This document shows positions 7,914 through 15,747 of a stretch of DNA of 31,977 nucleotides, piece by piece. This DNA is from JBFKPQ01 sp041628225. Its GTDB lineage: Bacteria > Actinomycetota > Acidimicrobiia > Spongiisociales > JAENVV01. Under the pieces are notes generated by a model. The model worked only from the letters and a program-made list of their open reading frames with translations, was not told the DNA's origin and made no database searches. The stretch covers positions 1 to 31,977 of the forward strand of contig JBFKPQ010000010.1 of assembly GCA_041628225.1 (NCBI GenBank). The letters are read 5' to 3'. The first letter of the stretch is position 1, and every line of letters begins with the position of its first letter. A program made the position numbers and the translations under genes.

Positions 7914-8072
7914 TCACTGCCCCGGACCGACCACGCCCCCCGTGTCGATGAGGTCTCCCGCCCGTTCGAAGACGACCGCGAGCAACGCCACCACGATCGC
8001 CACGATGACGAAGGCGATGAGCAGACGAACGGGAAGCGGACCGGGCAGCGCCTGGAACCAGCGACGGATCAT
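7914..8072 (-). CDS. Small single-pass membrane protein, 52 aa
   Basis: The ATG at 8072 overlaps the sortase stop as ATGA (8069-8072), and the product is 52 residues. It has a basic amphipathic N-terminus (MIRRWFQALPGPLPVR), one transmembrane helix of about 18 residues (LLIAFVIVAIVVALLAVV) and an acidic outer tail. It is shorter than the open frame that surrounds it because the upstream part of that frame overlaps the sortase. The tight coupling suggests an accessory subunit for the sortase or simply co-expression. No family is recognised. Confidence 0.6.
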   Translation of the reverse strand: MIRRWFQALPGPLPVRLLIAFVIVAIVVALLAVVFERAGDLIDTGGVVGPGQ

Positions 8073-8767
8073 GAAGCCGATCCTTCCACATCCGGAAAGA
8101 GCGAGCGGGCATATTCGAGGTTCGGTCCGGCCGCCAGTTCGGCGTGCACGATGAGCCGCTGGGCCGCCGACCGGCGCGGATGACACGTGGTGAGCGTCAG
8201 CCACACCCCCAGCCGGGGTTCGGTGACCTCCACCGCGCTCGGCGACACGATGAGGATCTCCCGCACTGCGAACACGTGCGTTCCGATGGCCGTCTGCACG
8301 GTGATCTCGTCTCCGACCCCGACGAGGTCCAAGTCGTAGAACGGGGCCCCATACGTGGTCCGATGACCAGAGATCACCGCGTTCCCTGGCTGGCCCGGTA
8401 GCGCCGTCCACTCCATGTGACCGGGGCCCTTCTTGAGGTCGTCGCGCGACACCCCCGCGAACACGATGTGATCGACGCCCGCCTTGGGGATCACGATTCG
8501 GGCGAAGGGCGTGTGCAACGCCGGGGACGGCTCCTCGTACAGGACGGGCTGGGCGGCTTCCGGGTCATCCGGTGTCGGTGGCGGGAGCTCGCCGGCGGCG
8601 GCCAGTTGCTCGCCGGTGTCGGAGAGGTAGACCTCGAGCGCATCCGTCGCCTGATCCTGGGCGCGGTCGGTGATGAGATTGGTTCCCCACAGTTGGTAGA
8701 CGAGGAACAACAGGACCAGACCACCGGCCCAGATCATGGTCCAGCCGAGGCCGCGCAGCAGCTTCAT
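8069..8767 (-). CDS. Class E-type sortase
   Basis: 232 residues with an N-terminal membrane anchor (about 8-27), a linker, and a sortase domain from about residue 85. The catalytic triad is H135 in ISGHRTTYGAPF, C195 in LTLTTCHP and R204 in SAAQRLIV; the SAAQRLIV pattern fits the actinobacterial class E group. Class E enzymes attach surface proteins bearing LAXTG-like signals to peptidoglycan. No protein in this window ends in an obvious sorting signal. The ATG at 8767 lies eight bases after TACATT, so the mRNA is near-leaderless. The second gene of the operon is the 52-residue membrane protein. Confidence 0.9.
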   Translation of the reverse strand: MKLLRGLGWTMIWAGGLVLLFLVYQLWGTNLITDRAQDQATDALEVYLSDTGEQLAAAGELPPPTPDDPEAAQPVLYEEPSPALHTPFARIVIPKAGVDHIVFAGVSRDDLKKGPGHMEWTALPGQPGNAVISGHRTTYGAPFYDLDLVGVGDEITVQTAIGTHVFAVREILIVSPSAVEVTEPRLGVWLTLTTCHPRRSAAQRLIVHAELAAGPNLEYARSLFPDVEGSAS

Positions 8768-8882
8768 GGCCGATCAATGTATCAGCCGTCCGGCACAACC
8801 TGGCACCACCCCGGAAACCCGGGCAACGATCTGCAAGAGGGAGTCGTGGTACCCGACCGCCGCTGGTACGGTTCGCCTCGCG

Positions 8883-9473
8883 ATGGTTTGGCTCCTTCTT
8901 GTCTTGTTCGTGGCGACGTTCATCGCGGTTCTGCGCGGCGGACGACTCACCAATCTGGCCGAGATCGAGCTGCGACTGTGGTGGCTGCTGATCCTCGGTT
9001 TCACCATGCAGGCCGCCACCAATTACCTGCCGACCGACGCCGACTGGTCACGGTCGGTGGGCGTGGGCCTCGTGCTGGCCTCGTACCTCCCGATCCTCGC
9101 CGTGATCATCGCCAACCGTGACCGTCCCGGCATGTGGCTGAGCGGGTTCGGGATTCTCATGAACTTCTCGGTGATCGCCGCCAACGGGGGCATGCCCGTC
9201 CTCACCGAGGCGGCCGTCGTGGCATCGGGCTTCCAAGAGGGCGTGACGATCGCCACGGAGTACAAGCACCAGGTGCTCGGGCCGGGGACGCGGCTGTCGT
9301 TCCTCGCCGACGTCATACCGGTGCGCTTCATTCAGGTCGGCAACGTGATCTCGCTCGGCGACGTGTTCCTCGCCGTCGGCCTGGGCCGCTTCCTCGAGTC
9401 GGAACTCCGCCGCCCGGTCCGCTGGTTCAAGCACGGCGTGCCGTCCGAGACGGGATCCGCCAACCGGCCCTAG
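8883..9473 (+). CDS. DUF5317-like integral membrane protein
   Basis: 196 residues with about five hydrophobic helices. The conserved pieces LRGGRLTNLAEIELRLWWLL, FGILMNFSVIAANGGMPV and DVIPVRF...VGNVISLGDVFLAVGLG match what I recall of the DUF5317 family in actinobacteria and related phyla; the function is unknown. The ATG at 8883 is chosen because the upstream frame lacks hydrophobic character and overlaps the sortase promoter. A TACGGT box at 8867-8872 lies ten bases before the ATG, giving a leader of only a few bases. It ends in CTAG, and the same four bases (9470-9473) encode the stop of the convergent gene. Confidence 0.78.
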   Translation: MVWLLLVLFVATFIAVLRGGRLTNLAEIELRLWWLLILGFTMQAATNYLPTDADWSRSVGVGLVLASYLPILAVIIANRDRPGMWLSGFGILMNFSVIAANGGMPVLTEAAVVASGFQEGVTIATEYKHQVLGPGTRLSFLADVIPVRFIQVGNVISLGDVFLAVGLGRFLESELRRPVRWFKHGVPSETGSANRP

Positions 9474-10675
9474 TCGTCGACCACCGACCGGACCGCGTCG
9501 ACGACATCCGGGTCGAAGTCATACGCCGCACCCCGGTGGAGGACCTCGAGGGCCTCGAGCCGCGAGAACCCCAACTCCCGCGTGGCGTGATCGAAGGCGC
9601 TGGCGGCCTTGATGATCTTGGAGGCCATCGGCAGGTTCGGATCGCGCTGCTCCCCCGGCCGCCGGTAGGGATTGTGCTGCTGCCGTACCAACCCCGCAAC
9701 GTCCACGAGATAGGGCGCCTCGGCGATGATCTCGGCCCCCCAGCGAGCGATGTCGTATTCGGTGAACCCGATCTTGATGATGTTCGGCTCGTTGAGCGTG
9801 ATCCGCCCGATGTCGTGCATCCGGGCGGCGAACTCCACGTTCTCCACCTCGTCGGGGGTCATCCCCAACTCCTGGGCGACGGCAACCGACAGGTCGGCGG
9901 TGCGGTCCGAATGACCGTCTGGCGAGAGCCCGGCCACCTCGGGGATGCGCGCCAGCGCTCGAATGGTCTGGCCGTAGGTGACGCGGGCGACGTGCGATCG
10001 CTTGAAGGCCACATGCGCGAACGAATACGGCAGAACGGCGATCGGCAGCGTCCACCAGCCGAGCGTCGGCCAGGCGAGGCCGAACAATGCCCCCACCACG
10101 AGCAGGCTCGACGCCACCGGCCAGTCCTGCATGGCGAGCAAGAACAAGTATCGACGCGACAGCCGGTCGCGTCCGTGCACCGAGAGCGCCCAGACCGACG
10201 TCTCGAGGAGGAACCACGTCGTCGAGGCGATGATGAAGGCACCGAGCAGCGCCAAGTCGTTGGGCATGACGGATGCGAACAGCGTCTCGAGCGGTACGAC
10301 GGCGAACACGAACAGCATGGCGCCGAGACTCTGACGGAGGAACTCGGCGGTCGCACGGTCGGCCAGCGACTCGTCTCCGACCATCTGGTTGAGCAGCCAG
10401 CCGAGCAGGAACCCCAGCGCGATGGAGCTCATGGCGGCGGCGGTGTCGAAACCCTCGCCGACCAGCATGGCGATCGCGGTCGCCGCGGCAAACGCCATCG
10501 ACAGCCGGTTGCCGCTCACGGCCGGAACGGTGATGAGCGTCGACGCGGCGAGGATGCCCGCCGCCAAGGTCACTTGCCCCAGCGCGGCTTCGGTGAGCTG
10601 CAGGAGCAGGAAGCCGACGGCCAGCATGGCCGTGGCCCACACGACCGGCTGCACGTAGTCACGCGTCTCAGACAT
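9470..10675 (-). CDS. Membrane protein with degenerate HD domain
   Basis: 401 residues: an N-terminal membrane domain of roughly eight helices (about 8-240) and a C-terminal HD-type domain. GHSDRTADLSVAVAQEL and the HD doublet in ARMHDIGRITLNEP are clear. The later HD-GYP elements are lost: the DG.GYP loop is replaced by QQHNPYRRPGEQRDP, and the distal Asp segment (VADAFDAMT in its neighbour) reads KAASAFDHAT. It probably does not cleave c-di-GMP in the standard way and may be a sensor or a regulatory partner. The ATG at 10675 overlaps the upstream HD-GYP gene by eight bases (ATGTCTGA), so the two are coupled and may form a heteromeric membrane complex. Confidence 0.78.
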   Translation of the reverse strand: MSETRDYVQPVVWATAMLAVGFLLLQLTEAALGQVTLAAGILAASTLITVPAVSGNRLSMAFAAATAIAMLVGEGFDTAAAMSSIALGFLLGWLLNQMVGDESLADRATAEFLRQSLGAMLFVFAVVPLETLFASVMPNDLALLGAFIIASTTWFLLETSVWALSVHGRDRLSRRYLFLLAMQDWPVASSLLVVGALFGLAWPTLGWWTLPIAVLPYSFAHVAFKRSHVARVTYGQTIRALARIPEVAGLSPDGHSDRTADLSVAVAQELGMTPDEVENVEFAARMHDIGRITLNEPNIIKIGFTEYDIARWGAEIIAEAPYLVDVAGLVRQQHNPYRRPGEQRDPNLPMASKIIKAASAFDHATRELGFSRLEALEVLHRGAAYDFDPDVVDAVRSVVDD

Positions 10676-12002
10676 GAGGATCGGCCACCACCCTTCCCTC
10701 GGCCAGGAGGCGGGCCTTCTCTTCGTCGGACATCGTCGGCGATCCGTAGCGCTCACCCGTCTTGCCGATCGCGTTGATGAGGGCTTCGACGACTTCGGGA
10801 TCGAACTGCGTGCCGGCGTGGCGACGCAGCTCCTCGAACGCGAACCTCTGACTCAGTGCCATGCGGTACGACCGGGTCGATGTCATCGCATCGAAGGCGT
10901 CGGCGACCGCCAGAATTCTCGCCTCTTCGACAGGGACCGAGCCGTGACTGTGACCCGACCCGCCGTAGCCCGTCCCGTCGAAGCGCGAGTGGTGACCCGA
11001 CGCGATCTGGACCATCGGACGGAGGAAGTCGACCTCGGCCAGCAGGTCTTCGACGACATGGGCGTGGGCCTGGAGCGCCTCGTATTCGTCGTCGTCCAGA
11101 CGGCCTCGTTTGCGAATCAGCTCGCGCGGAACCGCGAGCTTGCCGACGTCGTGGATGAGAGCGGCCCAACGGACGCGCTCGAGCCGGGTGCCTCGATAGT
11201 TGAGTTCCTGGCCGATGAGCTGGGCGAAGTAGGCGACCCGCTCGGTGTGACCTCTCGTGTAGAGGTCCTTGGCTTCGAGCGCCTTGATGAAACCGCGCAA
11301 TGTGGCCTCTTGCGCCTCGCGGAGCTGACCGAGTGACGACACGGCGAGATACCCGACGCCGAACAGCGCGAAGACCAGCGGCAACACCACTTCCTCGACG
11401 TGATAGGCCGCACCGAGCAGTCCGCCGATGAAACCCATGAGCACCATCGACGGCAGGATCGAACCCATCCTCGACCACGGGCGAATATCGCGCTGCTGGT
11501 AGATGTTGCGGACCGCCAGGTTGACCAGTCCGATGTTGACGATGTGATACGCGATGGACGCCAGAGCCGACCCGAGAGCCACCCAGGCGAAGCTCTGCCG
11601 CCAGTCGACCACACCGGCCAGGAAGATCTCCAGCACGAAACCACCGATGGTGGCCGCCAGCACCATCTGGCCGAAGTTCATGAGCGGCACGAGGATGCGC
11701 TTCTCTCGGAAGTCCTGGCGCTGCAGCGGAGCGATGGCGGCGATGGCGGCGATACCCAGCGCGGCGCTCCCCGGCCCGAACGCGACCGCCGCCGCCAAAA
11801 AGAGCATGACCGTCGGGGTGGCGAACAGGTGGTCGTTGACTTCGACGGAGTGGAATTCGATGAGGACCGCCACCACCGCGAAGGCTGCCCAGACCGGCAG
11901 GGCCGGGAAGGTCTGGAACAGTGCCGCCAGCGACAAGGCCGCAACGCCCATGGCGGCATACGCCACCGCGAACATCGCCTTCCGCTTGCGGGTTGGACTC
12001 AC
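10668..12002 (-). CDS. Membrane-bound HD-GYP-type phosphodiesterase (GYG variant)
   Basis: 444 residues from a GTG at 12002. That start is supported by GAGGAGA five bases upstream. The N-terminal half has about seven membrane helices (residues 8-225), and the C-terminal half is an HD-GYP domain: H252 in GHTERVAYFAQ, the HD doublet at 284-285 in LIHDVGKLAVP, GHH, then VADAFDAMTSTRSYR. The name-giving loop reads DGTGYG rather than DGxGYP. HD-GYP proteins hydrolyse c-di-GMP or cGAMP; the metal ligands are present, so activity is plausible. The membrane half probably senses an envelope or membrane signal. It is the lead gene of a coupled pair with the degenerate HD protein. Confidence 0.86.
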   Translation of the reverse strand: MSPTRKRKAMFAVAYAAMGVAALSLAALFQTFPALPVWAAFAVVAVLIEFHSVEVNDHLFATPTVMLFLAAAVAFGPGSAALGIAAIAAIAPLQRQDFREKRILVPLMNFGQMVLAATIGGFVLEIFLAGVVDWRQSFAWVALGSALASIAYHIVNIGLVNLAVRNIYQQRDIRPWSRMGSILPSMVLMGFIGGLLGAAYHVEEVVLPLVFALFGVGYLAVSSLGQLREAQEATLRGFIKALEAKDLYTRGHTERVAYFAQLIGQELNYRGTRLERVRWAALIHDVGKLAVPRELIRKRGRLDDDEYEALQAHAHVVEDLLAEVDFLRPMVQIASGHHSRFDGTGYGGSGHSHGSVPVEEARILAVADAFDAMTSTRSYRMALSQRFAFEELRRHAGTQFDPEVVEALINAIGKTGERYGSPTMSDEEKARLLAEGRVVADPHV

Positions 12003-12057
12003 GGGCTCTCCTCGTTTGGAGACGGCCCCGAGCCGAGTCACATCCTTGGTATGTAGA

Positions 12058-12147
12058 TCAGCCGATCTTGAAGTTTGCAGCACCAGCGACCAACAAGGCC
12101 GCCAGGCTGCTGGCAACCGCAATAACGCGGGTCAGCTTGGTCTTCAT
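12058..12147 (-). CDS. 29-residue hydrophobic peptide, possible small protein
   Basis: An ATG at 12147 opens a 29-codon frame ending 55 bases before the HD-GYP-type gene on the same strand. The peptide MKTKLTRVIAVASSLAALLV plus AGAANFKIG has a basic start, a hydrophobic core with a helix-breaker-poor stretch, and a short polar tail: the shape of a signal peptide or small membrane peptide. The local DNA is less GC-rich than its neighbours. There is no Shine-Dalgarno and no clear -10 box. If real, it could be secreted or membrane-resident and functionally linked to the downstream membrane sensor. Evidence is composition and position only. Confidence 0.4.
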   Translation of the reverse strand: MKTKLTRVIAVASSLAALLVAGAANFKIG

Positions 12148-12479
12148 AAGGGTTTGAATCACCCAGTTTCGTGAGAAGTTGATCAGGCGGTTGCTAGGGA
12201 GCCGGACCACATGTATTCGCTTCGCTGGGATCGATTCGGTCAATGACGTGCTCGTGCCCGGGGGCCACCTCCGTCTTCTCGACGCGGTCTGCGCCGAGAA
12301 ACTCGACGTTCTCGTTCGATTCGGAGGCTCCCGTATGCCCGCTCCGGGTTGATGTCGGCAACCAGCACGCTCCCGACACGCCCGCTCACCTCTCGATGAG
12401 CCTCTGCAAATTAGCACCGTCGGTGGTCATCTCTCAACTACCGATGCTGCCGCGGCCGTCCGCTACATTGACGCGTGCA
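12148..12479. other. 332-bp gap without an intact gene
   Basis: This divergent gap holds no convincing intact gene. Its right end contains the TACATT box (12464-12469) serving the plus-strand gene at 12480. Its middle carries traces of a methyltransferase-like reading frame on the minus strand (separate entry). The left part, next to the 29-residue peptide, is comparatively AT-rich and shows no hairpin. Confidence 0.6.
12250..12395 (-). pseudogene. Possible remnant of a SAM-dependent methyltransferase
   Basis: In one minus-strand frame (from about 12389) the residues GRVGSVLVADINPERA resemble motif II of UbiE/MenG-type methyltransferases. In a different frame shortly downstream (about 12313-12284), NENVEFLGAD resembles the following 'NVEFLxGD' motif. 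The two pieces are in the right order but separated by a frame change, and neither frame continues into a complete domain. This looks like a decayed fragment, though two short matches could be chance. Confidence 0.25.
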
Positions 12480-13097
12480 ATGCGATATGCCGAACTCGAA
12501 GAAACCTTGTGCCGGCTGACGACGGTAGATGCCGTCCGGGTCGTGGCCGACAACGGGTCGATTGCCGAGGTCCACGTGCTGGCGAGCCCGGGCAAGCCTG
12601 CCAAACAAGTCGTCCGAGACGTCCAGTCCCTGGCCATGGCCTCGTTCGGCATCGCGATCGACCGGCGCGTCGTGTCGGTCGTCCAGATCGAGAACGAAGA
12701 ACTCGGTCGGAGTGACCGTCCCGCGGTCGTCGACATCATCGAAAAGCCCGAGGGCGCCAAGATCCACGTCGAGGTGACACTCGCCTGGAAGAACGAACTG
12801 TTCGTCGGCTCGGCGACCGGTCCGACGGGACCGACGTCGCGCCTGCGGATCGTCGCCGAAGCGGCCTTGGCGGCCATGGAGCAGGCGATCGGGGACGACC
12901 TCGCCCTCGCGCTGGCGGCGTTGGATACGCCCACCGTCGGCACCCGACCGGTAGCCGTGGCCCAGGTCGTCATGGTCTCGGGCGGCGAGGAGCGGCTCCT
13001 GGTGGGATGCGCCCTGGTGGGGCCCGATCCGTCGCAGTCGGCCGTGCGCGCCACACTCGACGCCATCAATCGGGTCGTGCCGCAGCTCAAGCGCTGA
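12480..13097 (+). CDS. Conserved hypothetical protein, two-part alpha/beta architecture
   Basis: 205 residues. I recall this type of protein from actinobacteria and Firmicutes without an assigned function. The N-terminal part (1-70) carries IAEVHVLASPGKPAKQVVRDVQSLAMASFGIAID, a signature containing KQVVRDVQS. The C-terminal part (about 95-205) looks like two repeats of a G.A.G...RLRIVAEAALAAME / GCALVGPDPSQSAVRATLDAINR pattern. This weakly recalls the regulatory domain of 2-isopropylmalate synthase (VA.ATL.A.N). No signal or membrane segment is seen. The ATG lies ten bases after TACATT. The stop overlaps the next start (TGATG), so it is co-translated with the alcohol dehydrogenase, perhaps in a common pathway. 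Confidence 0.75.
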   Translation: MRYAELEETLCRLTTVDAVRVVADNGSIAEVHVLASPGKPAKQVVRDVQSLAMASFGIAIDRRVVSVVQIENEELGRSDRPAVVDIIEKPEGAKIHVEVTLAWKNELFVGSATGPTGPTSRLRIVAEAALAAMEQAIGDDLALALAALDTPTVGTRPVAVAQVVMVSGGEERLLVGCALVGPDPSQSAVRATLDAINRVVPQLKR

Positions 13098-14191
13098 TGC
13101 GCGCCGCCGTCATCACCGAGGTCGGCGCTCCCATCTCCTTCGAAGACATCGGTCTGGACGATCCCCAGCCGGGTGAGGTGCTCCTCGACATCCTGGCCAC
13201 GGGGGTCTGTCACAGCGACCTCTCGATCCACCGCGGGGTCATCCCCCACAAACTGCCCGCCATCGTGGGCCACGAAGCGGCCGGACGGGTGGTCGCCATC
13301 GGCGCCGATGTGGATCGGGTGGCGGTCGGCGACCGTGCCGTCGTCAGCTGGATCCCACAGTGCGGAACCTGTCCCACCTGCCGGTCTGGTCGCCCCCAGC
13401 TCTGCGACATCTCCTTCATGCCGCTGCGCGGCCTGCAACCCGACGGATCCGTCCGCCGTCACCGGGCCGACGGGTCGGATGTGTACGCGATGGGGGCGGT
13501 TGGGGCGTTCGCCCCCCAGGCGGTCGTCCCCCAGGAAGCGCTGGTACCGGTCACCACCGACCTTCCCTCCGAGGTGCTGGCGCTGATCGGATGTGCTGTG
13601 CTGACGGGCGTCGGCGCGGCTCGCAACACGGCGGACGTGGCGCCGGGCGACACCGTGGCGGTGATCGGAGCAGGCGGCGTCGGCCTCAACATCGTTCAAG
13701 GTGCCCGGATGGCGGGCGCCGGCCACATCGTCGTCGTCGACACCGACCCGTCGAAGTTCGCGCTCGCACGACGTCTCGGCGCCACCGCGACGGTCGAACC
13801 GGAGGCCGCCCGCGACACCGTTCGGTCGGTGTCTCCGGGTGGCGCCCATACCGTGTTCGAAGCCGTCGGCTCGCCGGCCACGGCCCGGGCCGCCTTCGAC
13901 CTCGCCCGACCCGGAGGAACCGCGGTGCTCGTCGGCATGGCCGCCCTCGACGCCACCGTCGACCTGCCCCTCTTCCAGATGGTGAGCCAGGAGCGGAAGG
14001 TCGTCGGGAGCTGGTTCGGTTCGTCCGACATCCAGCGCGACATCCCGGCGGTGGTGACCATGATCGAATCCGGCGACCTCATCGTCGACGAACTCGTGAC
14101 CGAGACGGCTCGCCTCGACGACCTTCCGGAGGCGCTCGAACGGCTCGCCGCCGGACGGGCCCTTCGCACCGTGATCTTTCCAGGAGACTGA
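13097..14191 (+). CDS. Zinc-dependent alcohol dehydrogenase (MDR superfamily)
   Basis: 364 residues. Catalytic-zinc ligands: C38 in GVCHSDLSIH and the H59-E60 pair in GHEAAG. Structural-zinc ligands: C89, C92, C95 and C103 in CGTCPTCRSGRPQLC. A Rossmann nucleotide motif GAGGVGLNIVQGA (about 194-206) precedes an acidic residue in VVDTD, favouring NAD(H). This matches the class III-like/AdhE2-type group that oxidises alcohols or reduces aldehydes in the cytoplasm; some members use mycothiol- or glutathione-linked substrates, but nothing here specifies the substrate. The ATG at 13097 overlaps the previous stop by one base. The gamma-glutamyltransferase homologue follows after four bases. Confidence 0.92.
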   Translation: MRAAVITEVGAPISFEDIGLDDPQPGEVLLDILATGVCHSDLSIHRGVIPHKLPAIVGHEAAGRVVAIGADVDRVAVGDRAVVSWIPQCGTCPTCRSGRPQLCDISFMPLRGLQPDGSVRRHRADGSDVYAMGAVGAFAPQAVVPQEALVPVTTDLPSEVLALIGCAVLTGVGAARNTADVAPGDTVAVIGAGGVGLNIVQGARMAGAGHIVVVDTDPSKFALARRLGATATVEPEAARDTVRSVSPGGAHTVFEAVGSPATARAAFDLARPGGTAVLVGMAALDATVDLPLFQMVSQERKVVGSWFGSSDIQRDIPAVVTMIESGDLIVDELVTETARLDDLPEALERLAAGRALRTVIFPGD

Positions 14192-14195
14192 CACC

Positions 14196-15746
14196 ATGCC
14201 CCGCACGTACACCGACGCCATCGTCACGCCCCATGAGCTCGCCACCCAGGCGGGGCTCGAGGTGCTGGCCTCGGGCGGGAACGCGGTCGACGGCGCCATC
14301 GCCGCCAACGCCGTGCTCGGCGTCGTGGCACCGGAGACCTGTGGCATCGGCGGCGACCTCTTCGCCATGGTCTGGCGGACGGGACTCACCACGCCGCTGA
14401 CCCTGAACGCCTCGGGATGGGCAGGATCAGCCGTGTCGGTCGAGGGCGTGACCGGAGACCTGCCCCTCGACCATCCGGCCGCCGTCACCATTCCCGGCTG
14501 CGTCGCCGGCTGGAAGGCGCTCGCCGACGAATGCGGCCGCATGCCACTCGCCGACGTATTAGAACCGGCGATTCGCCTGGCGACCGATGGATTCCCCACC
14601 TCCCCGGCCCTGGCGGGGGCACTCGACCGGCGAGCCGCCCAGCTCGCCCCGCAGGCCTCGGGCCGAGAGCTGTATCCGGGCGGAACCGCGCCCCGCACCG
14701 GTCAACTCCTGAAGCGTCGTCTCCTGGCGGCCACGCTCACCGACCTCGCCGACGGAGGCCCGACCGCCTTCTACGAGGGCGCGGCGGGCCGGGCCATCAC
14801 CGAGGCTGTCGCAGGCATGATCACCGCGAGCGACCTGGCCGCCTACTCGCCCGACTGGGTCGACCCGCTCTCGCTCGACCTGTTCGGCAGGACGGCCTGG
14901 ACGGTGCCACCCAACACACAGGGGTACCTCACGCTGGCGGCTCTCGGAGTGTTCGCACGGCTCGGTCCTCCCGCCGACGTCACCGACATCGACTACGTCC
15001 ATCTGTTGGTGGAGGCCTACCGCGCGCTGGCCGCCGGCCGAGACGCGCTGGTGGCGGACCCGCGGACCGCCGCCTCGGCCGACGATCTCCTCGGCCCGGA
15101 TCTGCTCGACGCCATCGCCGCCGACGTGGATCGCGGGCAGGCCAAGACGTGGCCTCATCCCAGCCGACGCGGAGGGGGGACGGCCTACCTGTGCGCCATC
15201 GACCGCGACGGCATCGGCATCTCGCTCATCCAGTCGAACTTCCACGGCATCGGTTCGGGCATCGGAGCCGGCGCCGCCGGGTTCTTCCTCCACAACCGGG
15301 GCGCGGGGTTCACGCTCGAGCCCGGCCACCCCAACGTGCTGGCACCCGGCAAGCGGCCCTTGCACACGTTGGCGCCCACCCTCTGGACCAATGCAGGGGA
15401 ACTCGAGTTGCTCCTGGGAACGCGTGGCGGACGGCAACAGCCCCAGCTCCTCGCCCAGGTGGCGGTTCACTTGTTCCATGCCGAGGCGACCCCCCGGGCC
15501 GCGCAGGAACTGCCTCGCTGGACCACGCACCAGATCACCCCGGGCGCGCCCTCACAGCTCCGCGTCGAAGCACGGATGCCCCCCGCCATCACGGCGGGCC
15601 TCGAGGAGAGAGGCCACGCGGTTGCCACGGCCGGCGCCTACGAGTCCGGCTGGGGTCCCGTGTCGCTCATTCACGTCGACGAGGCCGGGCTCCGCACCGC
15701 CGAGCCCGATCCACGCGTTCCGACCGCGACCGCGGCCGTTCGCTGA
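14196..15746 (+). CDS. Gamma-glutamyltransferase-family Ntn hydrolase
   Basis: 516 residues, the size of GGT proenzymes, which self-cleave to expose an N-terminal threonine and act on gamma-glutamyl or related amides. The large-subunit start shows HELATQAGLEVLASGGNAVDGAIAAN and CGIGGDLFAM. The processing site aligns at GGGTAYLCAIDRDG, with T329 as the likely nucleophile; standard enzymes read TTHxSVVD, so the residues after it are unusual. The small subunit retains GSGIGAGAAGFFLHNRG, PLHTLAPTL and TRGGRQQPQ. There is no signal peptide, so it should be cytoplasmic. The start is supported by GGAGA eight bases before the ATG. Other GGT-fold members (acylases, CapD-like) are possible functions. 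Confidence 0.88.
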   Translation: MPRTYTDAIVTPHELATQAGLEVLASGGNAVDGAIAANAVLGVVAPETCGIGGDLFAMVWRTGLTTPLTLNASGWAGSAVSVEGVTGDLPLDHPAAVTIPGCVAGWKALADECGRMPLADVLEPAIRLATDGFPTSPALAGALDRRAAQLAPQASGRELYPGGTAPRTGQLLKRRLLAATLTDLADGGPTAFYEGAAGRAITEAVAGMITASDLAAYSPDWVDPLSLDLFGRTAWTVPPNTQGYLTLAALGVFARLGPPADVTDIDYVHLLVEAYRALAAGRDALVADPRTAASADDLLGPDLLDAIAADVDRGQAKTWPHPSRRGGGTAYLCAIDRDGIGISLIQSNFHGIGSGIGAGAAGFFLHNRGAGFTLEPGHPNVLAPGKRPLHTLAPTLWTNAGELELLLGTRGGRQQPQLLAQVAVHLFHAEATPRAAQELPRWTTHQITPGAPSQLRVEARMPPAITAGLEERGHAVATAGAYESGWGPVSLIHVDEAGLRTAEPDPRVPTATAAVR

Positions 15747-15747
15747 C

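Noticed and set aside
12434..14698. Long minus-strand open frame (754 codons) opposite the 12480-14698 genes
   Set aside because: It spans three confirmed plus-strand genes, shows no domain and has shadow-like composition.
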